The position numbers were made by a program, and so were the translations under genes. The notes below the pieces were generated by a model. The model made no database searches and was not told the origin of the DNA. It saw only the letters and a program-made list of their open reading frames with translations. Shown here one piece after another: positions 1 through 7,875 of a DNA stretch of 64,000 bases. The DNA is from Pseudomonas sp. GD04019 (GTDB taxonomy: Bacteria > Pseudomonadota > Gammaproteobacteria > Pseudomonadales > Pseudomonadaceae): NCBI RefSeq assembly GCF_029837695.1, contig NZ_JAOEEA010000016.1:1-64000 (forward strand), in the 5' to 3' direction. Each line of letters begins with the position of its first letter. The stretch's first letter is position 1.

Positions 1-10
1 CAGACCCTAA

Positions 11-1171
11 GTGTCGCTGCATCCCGACTGGCTGGCCGATGTCCCGCCCAACCCCTATGCCGAGCAGCTGTCTCGCGGCTACCGCCTGTTGCATTTCGCT
101 CCGGCCCTGGAGCGGGAGTATCGCACTTACATGCTGCGCGACACCCTGGAGCTGAAGCGGGTCGCGGTGGTCTATGCCTTGCTGGTGTGGCTGGCCTTCG
201 CCGGGGTCGATATCTGGATGATCGAGGGGCCGCTGCTGGCGGCCCTGCTGGCCATCCGCGCAGGGGTGGCGCTGCTGTTGCTGGCCTGCGGACGGGTGAT
301 CCTCAGTCGTCGCCACCCGCAACTGGCGGCGCCCCTGGGCATCGCCTGCATCGGTGCCATGGGCTTTGGCGCGGCAGCCATCATCGCCCTGGGGCATGGC
401 CAGGACCCGTCCTTCCCCTACGAGGGGCTGCTGCTGGTGTGTATCGCCGCCTACTTCCTGGTCGGCCTGCGCCTGATCGAGGCAGTCGTCACCTCGCTGC
501 TGGTGCTGCTCGCCTATGGCCTGTTCGAATGGCTCGGCGGTCTGGCGCCGGAGCGCCTGTTCAACAATCTGCTGTTCCTGCTGGCCGGCAACCTGATCGG
601 TGCGATCGGCTGCTACCAGCTGGAGCTGAAGTCGCGCGAGCACTTTCTGGTCAGCGGCCTGCTGCGCGTGCTGGCCGATCAGGACGGCCTGACCGGCCTG
701 CACAATCGGCGCAGTTTCCACCGTGAGCTGGGCCGCCTGTGGCGCCAGGCACAGCGCGAAGAGCGTTGTCTGGCGCTGCTGCTGTGCGATGTCGACCACT
801 TCAAGGCGTACAACGACCGCTACGGCCACCAGGCTGGCGACCGCGCCTTGCAGCAGGTCGGCGAGGCGCTGCTGCAGGCGGCCCGGCGCCCGCTGGACAT
901 GGCGGCGCGCTTGGGCGGCGAAGAGTTCGCCGTGCTGCTGTACGACATCTCGGCGAGTGAGGCCAGGCAGCGCGCCGAAACCCTGCGCCAGAGCCTGGAG
1001 GCCCGTGCCATCGAGCACGCCGGCTCGCAGACGGCGGCGGTGCTGACGCTCTCGGTCGGCGTGTGTTGCCTGCAGCCGGCGGCGGACCTGGCCATGGACA
1101 GCCTGTTCGAGCATGCCGACCGCGCCCTGTACGAGGCCAAGGCCTTCGGCCGCAACCAGGTGGTGACCTGA
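11..1171 (+). CDS. Membrane-anchored diguanylate cyclase (GGDEF domain)
   Basis: The protein has 386 residues. Residues ~50-205 form about six hydrophobic segments, followed by a GGDEF domain (~215-386). The active-site motif is GGEEF near residue 302. An RxxD inhibitory site (RPLD) lies exactly five residues before it, so the enzyme should make c-di-GMP from GTP and be product-inhibited. The start is GTG at 11: an in-frame TAA occupies bases 8-10, so the gene cannot begin further left, but a ribosome site cannot be judged at the window edge. The signal sensed by the membrane part is unknown. Confidence 0.9.
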   Translation: MSLHPDWLADVPPNPYAEQLSRGYRLLHFAPALEREYRTYMLRDTLELKRVAVVYALLVWLAFAGVDIWMIEGPLLAALLAIRAGVALLLLACGRVILSRRHPQLAAPLGIACIGAMGFGAAAIIALGHGQDPSFPYEGLLLVCIAAYFLVGLRLIEAVVTSLLVLLAYGLFEWLGGLAPERLFNNLLFLLAGNLIGAIGCYQLELKSREHFLVSGLLRVLADQDGLTGLHNRRSFHRELGRLWRQAQREERCLALLLCDVDHFKAYNDRYGHQAGDRALQQVGEALLQAARRPLDMAARLGGEEFAVLLYDISASEARQRAETLRQSLEARAIEHAGSQTAAVLTLSVGVCCLQPAADLAMDSLFEHADRALYEAKAFGRNQVVT

Positions 1172-1256
1172 AGCGCCCCCCGCGCTGGCGCGAATCGTCC
1201 CTCGCAGCCTTCGGCGCGACTGCTAGCATCGGCGCTTTCCTCTGTCGGCAATCATC

Positions 1257-2261
1257 ATGGAACGACTGATCCAGGCCAACGGCCAACCGCATTACGGCAT
1301 CTTTCCGGCCGCGCCGGGACAGGTGAACTGGCGCGACTTCGACTTCCGCTCGCCCATGGGCCGTCGCCTCGGCACCCTGGCCAAGTGGCGACGCTTCCAC
1401 CAGTTCCAGTACTTCGGCATCGTCAGCGACGAGCTGATCGGCGGCTGCGCGCTGGCCGATATCAGCCTGCTCACCGCCGGCTTCGTCTACCTGTTCCATC
1501 CGGCCAGCGGGCGCATGATCGAGCGTGAGTTCAAGCGGCCGCTGGGGCATGGCACTGCGTTCTCGCAGCAGCCCAACGACGGCGTCTGCGAGCTGCGCAG
1601 CGGCGCCAACCTGTTGCGTCTGGACAACCACGGCAGCGACAAGCACCTGCTGGTGGAGTTGGACGACGGCACGCGCATCGAGGCGAGCTTCTCCGAACAG
1701 CAGTTCGAGCCCATGTGCATCTGCACGCCGACGGCGGTAAATGGCTGGGTCTACGCACAGAAGGTCGCCGGCGTGCGTTGCCGGGGCAGCGTACGCAGCG
1801 AGCTGGGTGACTTCGACCTGCGGGCGCTGAACGCCTTCGCCCACCACGACTGGTCGGCCGGCTACATGCGCCCGGAGACCTTCTGGAACTGGGCCTGCCT
1901 GTCCGGCGAGGTGGCCGGCACGCGGGTGGGGCTGAACCTGTCCTGCGGGGTCAACGAGACCAGCTTCAGCGAGAACTGCTATTGGCTGGACGGTGCCATG
2001 ATGCCAGTCGGCGGCGTGCACTTCCAATTCGACCGCGACGACCCGTTGCAGCCCTGGCGCATCGTTTCCGGCGATGGCCAGGTGGAGCTGAACTTCCGTG
2101 GCCATGGCCTGCACCGTGAGCAGTTGAACCTGGGCGTGCTGGCCAGCAACTTCAAGCAGGTATTCGGCTGCTTCCAGGGCACCCTGCGCCCGCCGGGCAG
2201 GGCGCCGCTGGTGATCGACAACCTGTGGGGCTTCGTCGAGGATCAGTATGTCAAATGGTGA
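1257..2261 (+). CDS. DUF2804 family protein
   Basis: This 334-residue soluble protein has no signal peptide or membrane segment. It resembles the DUF2804 family in length and in its pattern of short beta strands with conserved Trp, Gly and Asn (for example SAGYMRPETFWNWA near residues 200-213 and ENCYWLDGAMM near 241-251). Family function is not established to my knowledge. It lies 85 bases after the cyclase on the same strand. The ATG at 1257 is the first in frame, with only a weak purine stretch before it. Confidence 0.75.
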   Translation: MERLIQANGQPHYGIFPAAPGQVNWRDFDFRSPMGRRLGTLAKWRRFHQFQYFGIVSDELIGGCALADISLLTAGFVYLFHPASGRMIEREFKRPLGHGTAFSQQPNDGVCELRSGANLLRLDNHGSDKHLLVELDDGTRIEASFSEQQFEPMCICTPTAVNGWVYAQKVAGVRCRGSVRSELGDFDLRALNAFAHHDWSAGYMRPETFWNWACLSGEVAGTRVGLNLSCGVNETSFSENCYWLDGAMMPVGGVHFQFDRDDPLQPWRIVSGDGQVELNFRGHGLHREQLNLGVLASNFKQVFGCFQGTLRPPGRAPLVIDNLWGFVEDQYVKW

Positions 2262-2297
2262 CAGCGGGCTTGGCGAAGACCGTTCCCGGAGTTATGG

Positions 2298-2316
2298 TTA
2301 GTTGACTAATAATTAG
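2298..2316. promoter_or_regulatory. Candidate MarR/SlyA operator
   Basis: TTAGTTGACTAA (2298-2309) is a dyad with perfect TTAGT/ACTAA arms and fits the SlyA-type pattern TTAG-N4-CTAA. A second perfect dyad, CTAATAATTAG (2306-2316), overlaps it. Both lie 64-82 bases before the start of the MarR-family gene at 2380, the usual place for autoregulation. Confidence 0.55.
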
Positions 2317-2379
2317 GTTTTTCTGCTGTCCACAGGATTCGGGGAGTGGGCGGCGGCAAGGACCAGTGAGAGTCTTCTT

Positions 2380-2814
2380 ATGCACAACTTCGCGCACCAC
2401 AGTTTCGGTATGCAACTGGCCCAGCTTTCTCGCGCCTGGCGCGCCGAGCTGGACCGACGTCTTTCCGGCCTCGGCCTGTCCCAGGCGCGCTGGCTGGTTC
2501 TTTTGCACCTGGCCCTGCTCAAGGAGGCGCCGACCCAGCGCGAGCTGGCGCAGACCGTGGGGGTGGAGGGGCCGACCCTGGCTCGCCTGCTCGACGGTCT
2601 GGAGTCCCAGGAGCTGGTGCGGCGCATCGCCGTGCCGGAAGACCGCCGGGCCAAGAAGGTGGTGCTCAGTGCCAAGGCGCGGCCGCTGATCGAGCAGATC
2701 GAGAGCATTGCCCTGCAGCTGCGCAAGGAGCTGTTCGCCGGCGTCAGCGAAGAAGAGCAGCGCCTGTGCCAGAGCGTTCACGCACGCATTCTGGGCAATC
2801 TGGAAAAGACCTGA
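2380..2814 (+). CDS. MarR/SlyA-family transcriptional regulator
   Basis: The 144-residue protein is the usual size for a MarR regulator. A helical dimerisation N-terminus is followed by a winged helix (~30-105): the recognition region reads TQRELAQTVGVEGPTLARLL and the wing is IAVPEDRRAKKVVLS. It should bind a palindromic operator as a dimer and respond to a small ligand or oxidant. No enzyme or pump gene is divergent to it, and the gene before it (DUF2804) is in the same direction. The dyad at 2298-2316 suggests self-regulation. The ATG at 2380 precedes MHNFAHHSFG, a typical SlyA-like start. Confidence 0.85.
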   Translation: MHNFAHHSFGMQLAQLSRAWRAELDRRLSGLGLSQARWLVLLHLALLKEAPTQRELAQTVGVEGPTLARLLDGLESQELVRRIAVPEDRRAKKVVLSAKARPLIEQIESIALQLRKELFAGVSEEEQRLCQSVHARILGNLEKT

Positions 2815-2826
2815 GCCTCAGGTCTT
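2806..2826. terminator. Short hairpin over the marR stop codon
   Basis: AAGACCTGAG and CTCAGGTCTT form a perfect inverted repeat separated by one base; as RNA, the inner bases would open to a five-base loop. It covers the TGA of the MarR gene. No U-tract follows (CCGGCT), so terminator function is uncertain. Confidence 0.35.
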
Positions 2827-2946
2827 CCGGCTACATCCAGCCTTCTCCCTATCGCGATTTAGCATAAGCGGCCATTGGCGTTTGTTTCGGTGCTTTCTTA
2901 AGCTGCCCTTATGCCCGCCAGTTCGGTACTCGCGTATCACCTCTCT

Positions 2947-3050
2947 GGGCGGGCTTGCCGGGCCGCAAGGGAGCGCCTGCCCGACAAGTGTTGAGCACAC
3001 GCCAGACCCGCCGGGGATAACCATTACGCCCAGGGATATGCCGGTCTGGC
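2947..3050 (+). other. Nested inverted repeats in the leader of the FimV-like gene
   Basis: Two hairpins can be drawn in the 254-base gap before the FimV-like gene. One has CTTGC/GCAAG arms (2954-2958, 2965-2969) inside GGGCGGGC/GCCTGCCC. The other has perfect GCCAGACC (3001-3008) and GGTCTGGC (3043-3050) arms. The second ends six bases before the GGGGAGGGG ribosome site. No known riboswitch consensus was recognised. Confidence 0.35.
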
Positions 3051-3068
3051 CGTGTCGGGGAGGGGCCC

Positions 3069-5135
3069 ATGGCTCGCATCCGTCACCTGCTGCTGACCCT
3101 CCTGTCGGGGTCTGCCTTCTACTCGGGCCTGGTGCCCGCGCTGGGGTTGGGTGAAATCACTCTGCATTCGGCGCTGAACCAGCCGCTGGACGCGCAAATC
3201 GAGCTGCTCGAAGTCGGCGACCTGAGCGCCGACGAGATCAAGGTCCGTCTGGCCAGCGTCGAAGATTTCAATCGTGCTGGCGTCGATCGCTTCTACTTTC
3301 TCAACGACCTGCGTTTCACCCCGGTACTGGGGGGCGGACGCAACCTGATCCGCGTGGCCTCCAGCAAGGCGGTGCGCGAGCCGTACCTGAATTTCATCAT
3401 CGAGGTGGCACGCCCGGGGGGCAGCCTGCTGCGCGAGTACACGGTGCTGATCGACCCGCCGGGCTCGGCCGCTTTCAGCCCGCAGGCGAGTCTGGTGCCG
3501 CAGCCCCGGGAAGCTGCGGCTCCACCGGTGCGCCCGGCCGCGCCGCCACGCGCGATGCCGCTGGCCAGCCGTGGCGAGCGTTACCGGGTGCAGCCTGGCG
3601 ACAGCCTGTGGAGCATCGCCGGGCGCCTGCAGGCCGGTGGCAGCGTCAGCAGCCGCGAAGCGCTGATGGCCGATCTGCATGCGCTCAATCCCGACGCGTT
3701 CAGCGGTGGTGATCGCAACCGCCTGCGTGCCGAGGCCGAGCTGCTGTTGCCGGATTCGGCGCTGGCCGCGCCAGTCGCTAATGATGCGCCGGTCGAACAG
3801 TCGATTGGGCAACCCATTGAGCAACCGGCTGCGGTAGCACCGCTCGCGGCCGAGCAGCACCAGGTAGATGCCGAGCTGGCCGGCGTCACCGCGCAGAACC
3901 AGGAGTTGCGCAGCGCCGTGGACGCTCTGCAGAGTCAGCTGGCCCAGCTGCAGGCGCAGATGGCCGAGAAAGATCGCCAGCTACAGCAGATTCGCGACGA
4001 CCTGCAGCGGCGACAGTCGACGCCCGCGCCCGTGGCTATCGAGCCGCAGCCGGTGGCGCCACCTGTCAGCCCGCCCGCGCCGGCACCGGCCGAGCGCGAC
4101 TGGGGTTGGGCGCTGTGGCTGGGCAGCGCCTTGCTGATCCTCATCCTGCTGGTCGGTGCCTGGCTGCTGGGCCGCCGGCGCCCGGTGCGCGAGCCCGAGC
4201 CGCAGTCCCGCCCGGTCGTTCCCGAGGCCACGCCGCAAGCGCGCAAGGTCGCTGCGCCGCCGCCTGAGCCAGTTCCGGAGCCGCAGCCACGGGTCGAAAC
4301 GCAGATCGAGGACGACGAGGAGGTTTTCCAGCCTGCTGCAGTCGCTGCGCCGCCCGCGCAGCGCCTGCCCGCCAGTGCGGCCGATCCGCTGGAGGGCGCC
4401 AATATCTATATCGCCTATGGACGCTTCGCCGATGCCGGCAATGTCCTGCGCAAGGCGTTGATCCAGCATCCGGAGCGACTCGATCTGCGCCTGCGCCTGT
4501 TCGAGGTGTACGGCGAGTTGGGCGATGCCGCCGCTTTCTTCGAGCAGGAGCGTCAGCTGCGCGAGCTGGGCGCCAGTCAGGTCCAGGTTGACCAGATCCG
4601 TGCGCGCTACGCCGCGCTGCAGCGTCCGCAGCAGGATGTGCCGCTGGCCGACGCGGTGCTACAGCTGGACGAGCCGGAGCCGGTCGTGGTGGCCCCCGAC
4701 GAGTTCCAGCTCAACCTCGATGACCTGTCGCTGGATGCCGACTGGGATCTGGTCAGCCCGTTCCGGCCCGAGCAGTCGGGGCGGGCGCGCGCCGCGCAGG
4801 AGCAGGCGCCCGATCCGCACTTCCGCTCCAACCTGCAGGAGCTGCCGGAAGTGCTGGAGATGGAGGTGCTGGAGTCCTTCGCCGAGCTGCCCCAGGAGCA
4901 GGTGCTGGATACCGACCTGGCGCCAGAGCCGACCGAGAAGTCCCAAGGGCCGCTGCACAGCGACCTGGATCACCTGGCCGGCGACCGCGAGCACCTGGTC
5001 AAGTTGAACCTGGCGCTGGCCTATATCGAGCAGGGCGACATCGGCAGCGCCTGCGACATCCTCAACGAAGTGATCAGCGAGGGTGACGAGGAAGAGCGCG
5101 AGCGTGCCCGGGAGTTGTTGGCGAAGATCGCATGA
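3069..5135 (+). CDS. FimV-like protein: LysM, coiled coil, transmembrane and FimV C-terminal domain
   Basis: The 688-residue protein begins with a signal peptide (~1-28), followed by the FimV N-terminal domain (~29-140) ending in VLIDPP. A LysM peptidoglycan-binding motif lies at ~172-225 (YRVQPGDSLWSIAGRL), then a coiled coil (~265-320). One membrane helix (~345-365, WLGSALLILILLVGAWLLG) leads to an acidic cytoplasmic region with a TPR-like unit (~450-500) and the FimV C-terminal domain (~635-688). Family members organise polar complexes such as type IV pili and, in P. aeruginosa, support CyaB activity. The usual fimV is next to asd/truA, which are absent here, so this is probably a paralogue. 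The strong GGGGAGGGG ribosome site supports ATG 3069. Confidence 0.85.
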   Translation: MARIRHLLLTLLSGSAFYSGLVPALGLGEITLHSALNQPLDAQIELLEVGDLSADEIKVRLASVEDFNRAGVDRFYFLNDLRFTPVLGGGRNLIRVASSKAVREPYLNFIIEVARPGGSLLREYTVLIDPPGSAAFSPQASLVPQPREAAAPPVRPAAPPRAMPLASRGERYRVQPGDSLWSIAGRLQAGGSVSSREALMADLHALNPDAFSGGDRNRLRAEAELLLPDSALAAPVANDAPVEQSIGQPIEQPAAVAPLAAEQHQVDAELAGVTAQNQELRSAVDALQSQLAQLQAQMAEKDRQLQQIRDDLQRRQSTPAPVAIEPQPVAPPVSPPAPAPAERDWGWALWLGSALLILILLVGAWLLGRRRPVREPEPQSRPVVPEATPQARKVAAPPPEPVPEPQPRVETQIEDDEEVFQPAAVAAPPAQRLPASAADPLEGANIYIAYGRFADAGNVLRKALIQHPERLDLRLRLFEVYGELGDAAAFFEQERQLRELGASQVQVDQIRARYAALQRPQQDVPLADAVLQLDEPEPVVVAPDEFQLNLDDLSLDADWDLVSPFRPEQSGRARAAQEQAPDPHFRSNLQELPEVLEMEVLESFAELPQEQVLDTDLAPEPTEKSQGPLHSDLDHLAGDREHLVKLNLALAYIEQGDIGSACDILNEVISEGDEEERERARELLAKIA

Positions 5136-5153
5136 TCAAGGGCGGGAAGGCCG

Positions 5154-5184
5154 ACGCCGTGGCATGACCACGGCGTTGTCCTTT
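5154..5184 (+). terminator. Probable terminator after the FimV-like gene
   Basis: ACGCCGTGG (5154-5162) and CCACGGCGT (5168-5176) form a perfect nine-base-pair stem with a five-base loop, followed by TGTCCTTTCT. The U-tract is interrupted, so termination may be partial. Confidence 0.5.
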
Positions 5185-5229
5185 CTACGGCGCTATCATG
5201 GCGCCCCGATTCAGGCCAGGAGCCGCCGC

Positions 5230-5508
5230 ATGACCAGCAAACCCGAGGTGGTGATCACCTACTGCACCCAGTGCCAATGGCTGTTGCGGGCCGCCTGGCT
5301 GGCCCAGGAGCTGCTCAGCACCTTCGCCGACGAGCTGGGCATGGTCAGCCTGCAGCCGGGCACCGGCGGAGTGTTCCGCATCGTCTGCGACGGCGTGCAG
5401 CTGTGGGAGCGCAAGGCCGATGGCGGCTTCCCCGAGGCCAAGGTGCTCAAGCAGCGCCTGCGCGACCTGATCGACCCCGAGCGCGACCTGGGTCATAACG
5501 ACCGCTAG
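5230..5508 (+). CDS. SelT/SelW/SelH-family (Rdx) thioredoxin-like protein
   Basis: This 92-residue protein has a thioredoxin-like beta-alpha-beta-beta fold and an N-terminal CxxC redox motif (YCTQCQW, residues ~10-16). The bacterial form uses cysteine where eukaryotic SelW uses selenocysteine, and no in-frame TGA occurs. The conserved tail has DGGFPEAKVLKQRLRDLIDPERDLGH. A longer frame starts at 5083, but the family start MTSKPEVVITYC and the AGGAGCC ribosome site at ~5218-5224 favour ATG 5230. Its physiological partner is unknown. Confidence 0.9.
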   Translation: MTSKPEVVITYCTQCQWLLRAAWLAQELLSTFADELGMVSLQPGTGGVFRIVCDGVQLWERKADGGFPEAKVLKQRLRDLIDPERDLGHNDR

Positions 5509-5536
5509 CCTGTTGCCAAGTCCGCGACGGAGCCGA

Positions 5537-5606
5537 TTTGTAGGAGCGAGCTCTGCTCGCGAAGCCTCGCCCTGGGCGACTCGCGAGCAGAGGCTCGGCG
5601 CCTCCC
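5537..5606. repeat. Pair of inverted REP-like elements
   Basis: TTTGTAGGAGCGAGCTCTGC followed by TCGCGAA (5537-5563) matches the common Pseudomonas REP layout: a GTAGGAGC head, then a GCGAGC/GCTCGC hairpin. An inverted relative (TCGCGAGCAGAGGCTCGGCG, 5581-5600, continuing CCTCC) follows, so the pair can fold into one long hairpin. It sits between two convergent genes, where such elements often end transcripts or bind gyrase. Confidence 0.75.
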
Positions 5607-5634
5607 TCGTTCCGACGTTGTAGTGCCTGAGGCC

Positions 5635-6507
5635 CTAACCGATATCCTCGACGCTGGCCGCATGCTTGCTCAGGCGCGCCGAGATCACCGTGGCCAGCAG
5701 GATCAGCGCACCGCCGAACAGCATGCGCACGCCGGGCTGCTCGTTGAACAGCCACCAGGCGAAGGCGATGCCGTAGACCGGCTCCAGGGCGAACACCACC
5801 GAGGCGCTGCGCGCATTGAGCACGCGCAGGCTGGCGACGAACAGGCTGTGTGCCAGTGCCGTGCACAGCAGGCCGAGCAGGCCGATCCACAGCCAGTCCA
5901 GCGCACGCACCTCGGGCAGCGCCGACCAGGCCAGCGGCAAGGTCACCAGCAGGATCGCCAGGTTCTGCCACAGGGCGGCCTGGGCCGGTTTCACCCCCAC
6001 CGTGGTGGCGCGGTTGGACACCGAGACCAGGGCGAACAGCAGGCCGGAGAAGATCGCCCAGGCCAGGCCGATGGTGGCGTCGCTGCCCAGGTCGAAATGC
6101 GGGGTCACCAGCACCAGGCCAAGGCTGACCAACGCCACCACGCCCCATTCGGCCAGGCGCACCTTCTCGCGAAACAGCAACCCTTCCAGCAGCACGGTGA
6201 AGGCGGGGAAGCTGGCGAAGCCGAGGGTGGCCACCGCCACGCCCGAGACTTTCACCGCGATGAAGAACGCCCACCAGTGCCCGCCCAACAGCAGGCCGGC
6301 GCCGGCCAGGGCCAGACGCCGGCGCCAGCTGATGGCCGCCAGCGGCTCGCCCAGGCGGGCGAACACGCCGAGGGCGGCCACGGCGAACAGGGCGCGGCCG
6401 AACACGATCACCAGCGGCGCGGCCAGCGCCAGCTTGCCGAAGATGCCGGACAGGCCGAAGAACAGGGCGCCCAGGTGCAGGGCGAAGAGGGCAGTGCGGT
6501 GTTGCAT
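5635..6507 (-). CDS. EamA/DMT-family transporter (ten membrane segments)
   Basis: The 290-residue protein consists almost entirely of hydrophobic segments in two repeated EamA halves (~5-135 and ~145-280). Conserved features are the alternating short loops and the second-half motif LEPVYGIAFAWWLFNEQPG (~245-263). Members export small metabolites such as amino acids or purines; the substrate cannot be told from sequence. It begins MQHRTALFALHLGALFFGLSG with ATG at 6507. It is convergent with the SelW-like gene and lies 58 bases after csaA on the same strand. Confidence 0.9.
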   Translation of the reverse strand: MQHRTALFALHLGALFFGLSGIFGKLALAAPLVIVFGRALFAVAALGVFARLGEPLAAISWRRRLALAGAGLLLGGHWWAFFIAVKVSGVAVATLGFASFPAFTVLLEGLLFREKVRLAEWGVVALVSLGLVLVTPHFDLGSDATIGLAWAIFSGLLFALVSVSNRATTVGVKPAQAALWQNLAILLVTLPLAWSALPEVRALDWLWIGLLGLLCTALAHSLFVASLRVLNARSASVVFALEPVYGIAFAWWLFNEQPGVRMLFGGALILLATVISARLSKHAASVEDIG

Positions 6508-6565
6508 GGGGATTCCGGATCAGTAGGGCGGGTGAAACCCGCGTGATGGATAGCGTGGGTACGGG

Positions 6566-6901
6566 TCAAGCGAGGCGCGCGCCGTTGGGCAATGGCTTGT
6601 CGAAACTGGCCAGCACTACCTTGCCGTCCTGATCGTAGACGCCGGTGACCAGCACTTCGGAGCGCACGCCGGCGATGCGCTTGGGTGCGAAGTTGCACAC
6701 GCACAGCACCTGGCGGCCGATCAGTTCTGCCGCGCCATAGTGGGCAGTGAGCTGGGCGCTGGAGGTTTTCACGCCGAGTTCGCCCAGGTCCACTTCCAGC
6801 ACGTAGGCCGGCTTGATCGCCTTGTCGTTGGGGTAGGCGTTGAGCAGGGTGCCGACGCGTAGCTCCACGCGTTCGAAGTCCTGCCATTCGATGGTCTGCA
6901 T
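6566..6901 (-). CDS. csaA: CsaA-like tRNA-binding protein
   Basis: This 111-residue protein is a single OB-fold tRNA-binding domain of the CsaA/YgjH family, related to the C-terminal domain of methionyl-tRNA synthetase. Supporting motifs are VELRVGTLLNAYPNDKAIKPAYVLEVDLGELGVKTSSAQ (residues ~11-49, split here only by description) and the conserved core IGRQVLCVCNFAPKRIAGVRSEVLV (~61-85). CsaA has been described as a chaperone-like, secretion-linked protein; its exact role in Pseudomonas is unclear. The order csaA, AraC, plcP, agt, cyaB is the same as I recall for P. aeruginosa. Confidence 0.88.
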   Translation of the reverse strand: MQTIEWQDFERVELRVGTLLNAYPNDKAIKPAYVLEVDLGELGVKTSSAQLTAHYGAAELIGRQVLCVCNFAPKRIAGVRSEVLVTGVYDQDGKVVLASFDKPLPNGARLA

Positions 6902-6992
6902 GACGACAACTCTCCTGATGATCGGCAGAGTCTAGGCGTGCAGCGCCCGACGATCTGTCGCAGGACTCGCGGGCTTTGTCGCGCGACTCGCG

Positions 6993-7742
6993 TCAGCGGT
7001 CGGCGCGCAGCTGCCGCGGGGTCAGGCCGAACTCGCGAACCAGCGCCGCGGTGAAGGCGCTCTGCGAGCCGTAGCCGACCCGCGCGGCGATCTCGCCCAC
7101 TGGCAGGGGGCTGTGCAGCAGCCACCTCCGCCCCAGCTGCAGGCGCAGTGCGCGCACATGCTCCATCGGCGTGTGACCGGTTTCGGCGAGGAAACGCGCG
7201 TGAAAGCGCGCCGCCGACAGGCCGCACAGGCGCGCCAGGTCGGCCACCTGCAGCGGATGGGCGCAGTGGCGTTCGATATAGGCATCGATCCTGGCCAGCG
7301 GCAGGCCGGCCGTGAGCGGCGCGGGCGCGGCGGCGTTGCTCAGGCTGGCCAGGAGCAGGGCGGCGCCTTGCTGGCCGATGACCTCGTCGTTGATCGGGCT
7401 GGCGGCCAGCCAGTTGACCAGTTGGCCCTGGGCCGGGTCGAGCTGCAAACGACCGGGCCTGTCCAGCAGGCGGCGGCTGGCATCGGCGTGGTGGCCGAGG
7501 CGCTGCTGCAGCCAGCCATCCATCGGCACGTCCAGCACCAGGCACTGGCTGCCCAGGACGCTGGCGCAGGCGTGGTGGGCTCCCGGCGGCACCACGGCCA
7601 GGCTCAGGCTAGAAACCTGGCAGCCACGCCCGCCCACTTCGAAGTCCAGCTGGCCGCTGAGGCCGAATACCAGCTGGGCATGTTCGTGGCTGTGGGCGAT
7701 CTGTTCGTGGTGGTAGTGGCGCAGGGAGAGCAGCTGGGGCAT
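6993..7742 (-). CDS. AraC-family transcriptional regulator with cupin sensor domain
   Basis: In this 249-residue protein the N-terminal cupin-like half (~1-100) carries HSHEHAQLVFGLSGQLDFEVGG and VVPPGAHHAC. The C-terminal AraC half (~145-249) has two helix-turn-helices: LQVADLARLCGLSAARFHARF, then VGEIAARVGYGSQSAFTAAL before the signature FGLTPRQLR. It is divergent to plcP, and the Pho box lies ~50 bases before its start, so it may share that control or act on neighbouring genes. The ligand is unknown. ATG 7742 precedes MPQLLSLRHYHHEQ. Confidence 0.9.
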   Translation of the reverse strand: MPQLLSLRHYHHEQIAHSHEHAQLVFGLSGQLDFEVGGRGCQVSSLSLAVVPPGAHHACASVLGSQCLVLDVPMDGWLQQRLGHHADASRRLLDRPGRLQLDPAQGQLVNWLAASPINDEVIGQQGAALLLASLSNAAAPAPLTAGLPLARIDAYIERHCAHPLQVADLARLCGLSAARFHARFLAETGHTPMEHVRALRLQLGRRWLLHSPLPVGEIAARVGYGSQSAFTAALVREFGLTPRQLRADR

Positions 7743-7793
7743 GGCGGGCTCCTGATCGAGCGGTCAGTGTACATGCCGGGACAGTTGCGCTGG

Positions 7794-7833
7794 TCGTCAT
7801 GTAATGGTCATTTGCCTGTCATGGTCATTTCAC
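7794..7833 (+). promoter_or_regulatory. Tandem Pho box (four 7-bp repeats, 11-bp period)
   Basis: Four direct repeats are spaced by exactly four bases: TCGTCAT (7794), TGGTCAT (7805), CTGTCAT (7816) and ATTTCAC (7827). The third is a perfect PhoB half-site and the others differ at two or three positions. An 11-base period is the hallmark of PhoB binding. The array ends 42 bases before plcP. No good -10 is evident; CAATCT at 7844 is in the right place but poor. Confidence 0.75.
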
Positions 7834-7875
7834 CGCGGGCGCGCAATCTCGGCTAAACCCAGCCGGAGGCCGCCC

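Noticed and set aside
801..2114. An antisense open frame over the diguanylate cyclase and DUF2804 genes
   Set aside because: It has a low-complexity composition and no motifs; the plus-strand genes are supported by clear domains.
2815..3068. A c-di-GMP (GEMM) riboswitch in the leader of the FimV-like gene
   Set aside because: Hairpins are present, but the conserved GEMM core and tetraloop/receptor sequences are not recognisable.
5230..5508. A selenoprotein with in-frame TGA
   Set aside because: The redox motif is encoded as Cys-x-x-Cys and the frame contains no internal TGA.
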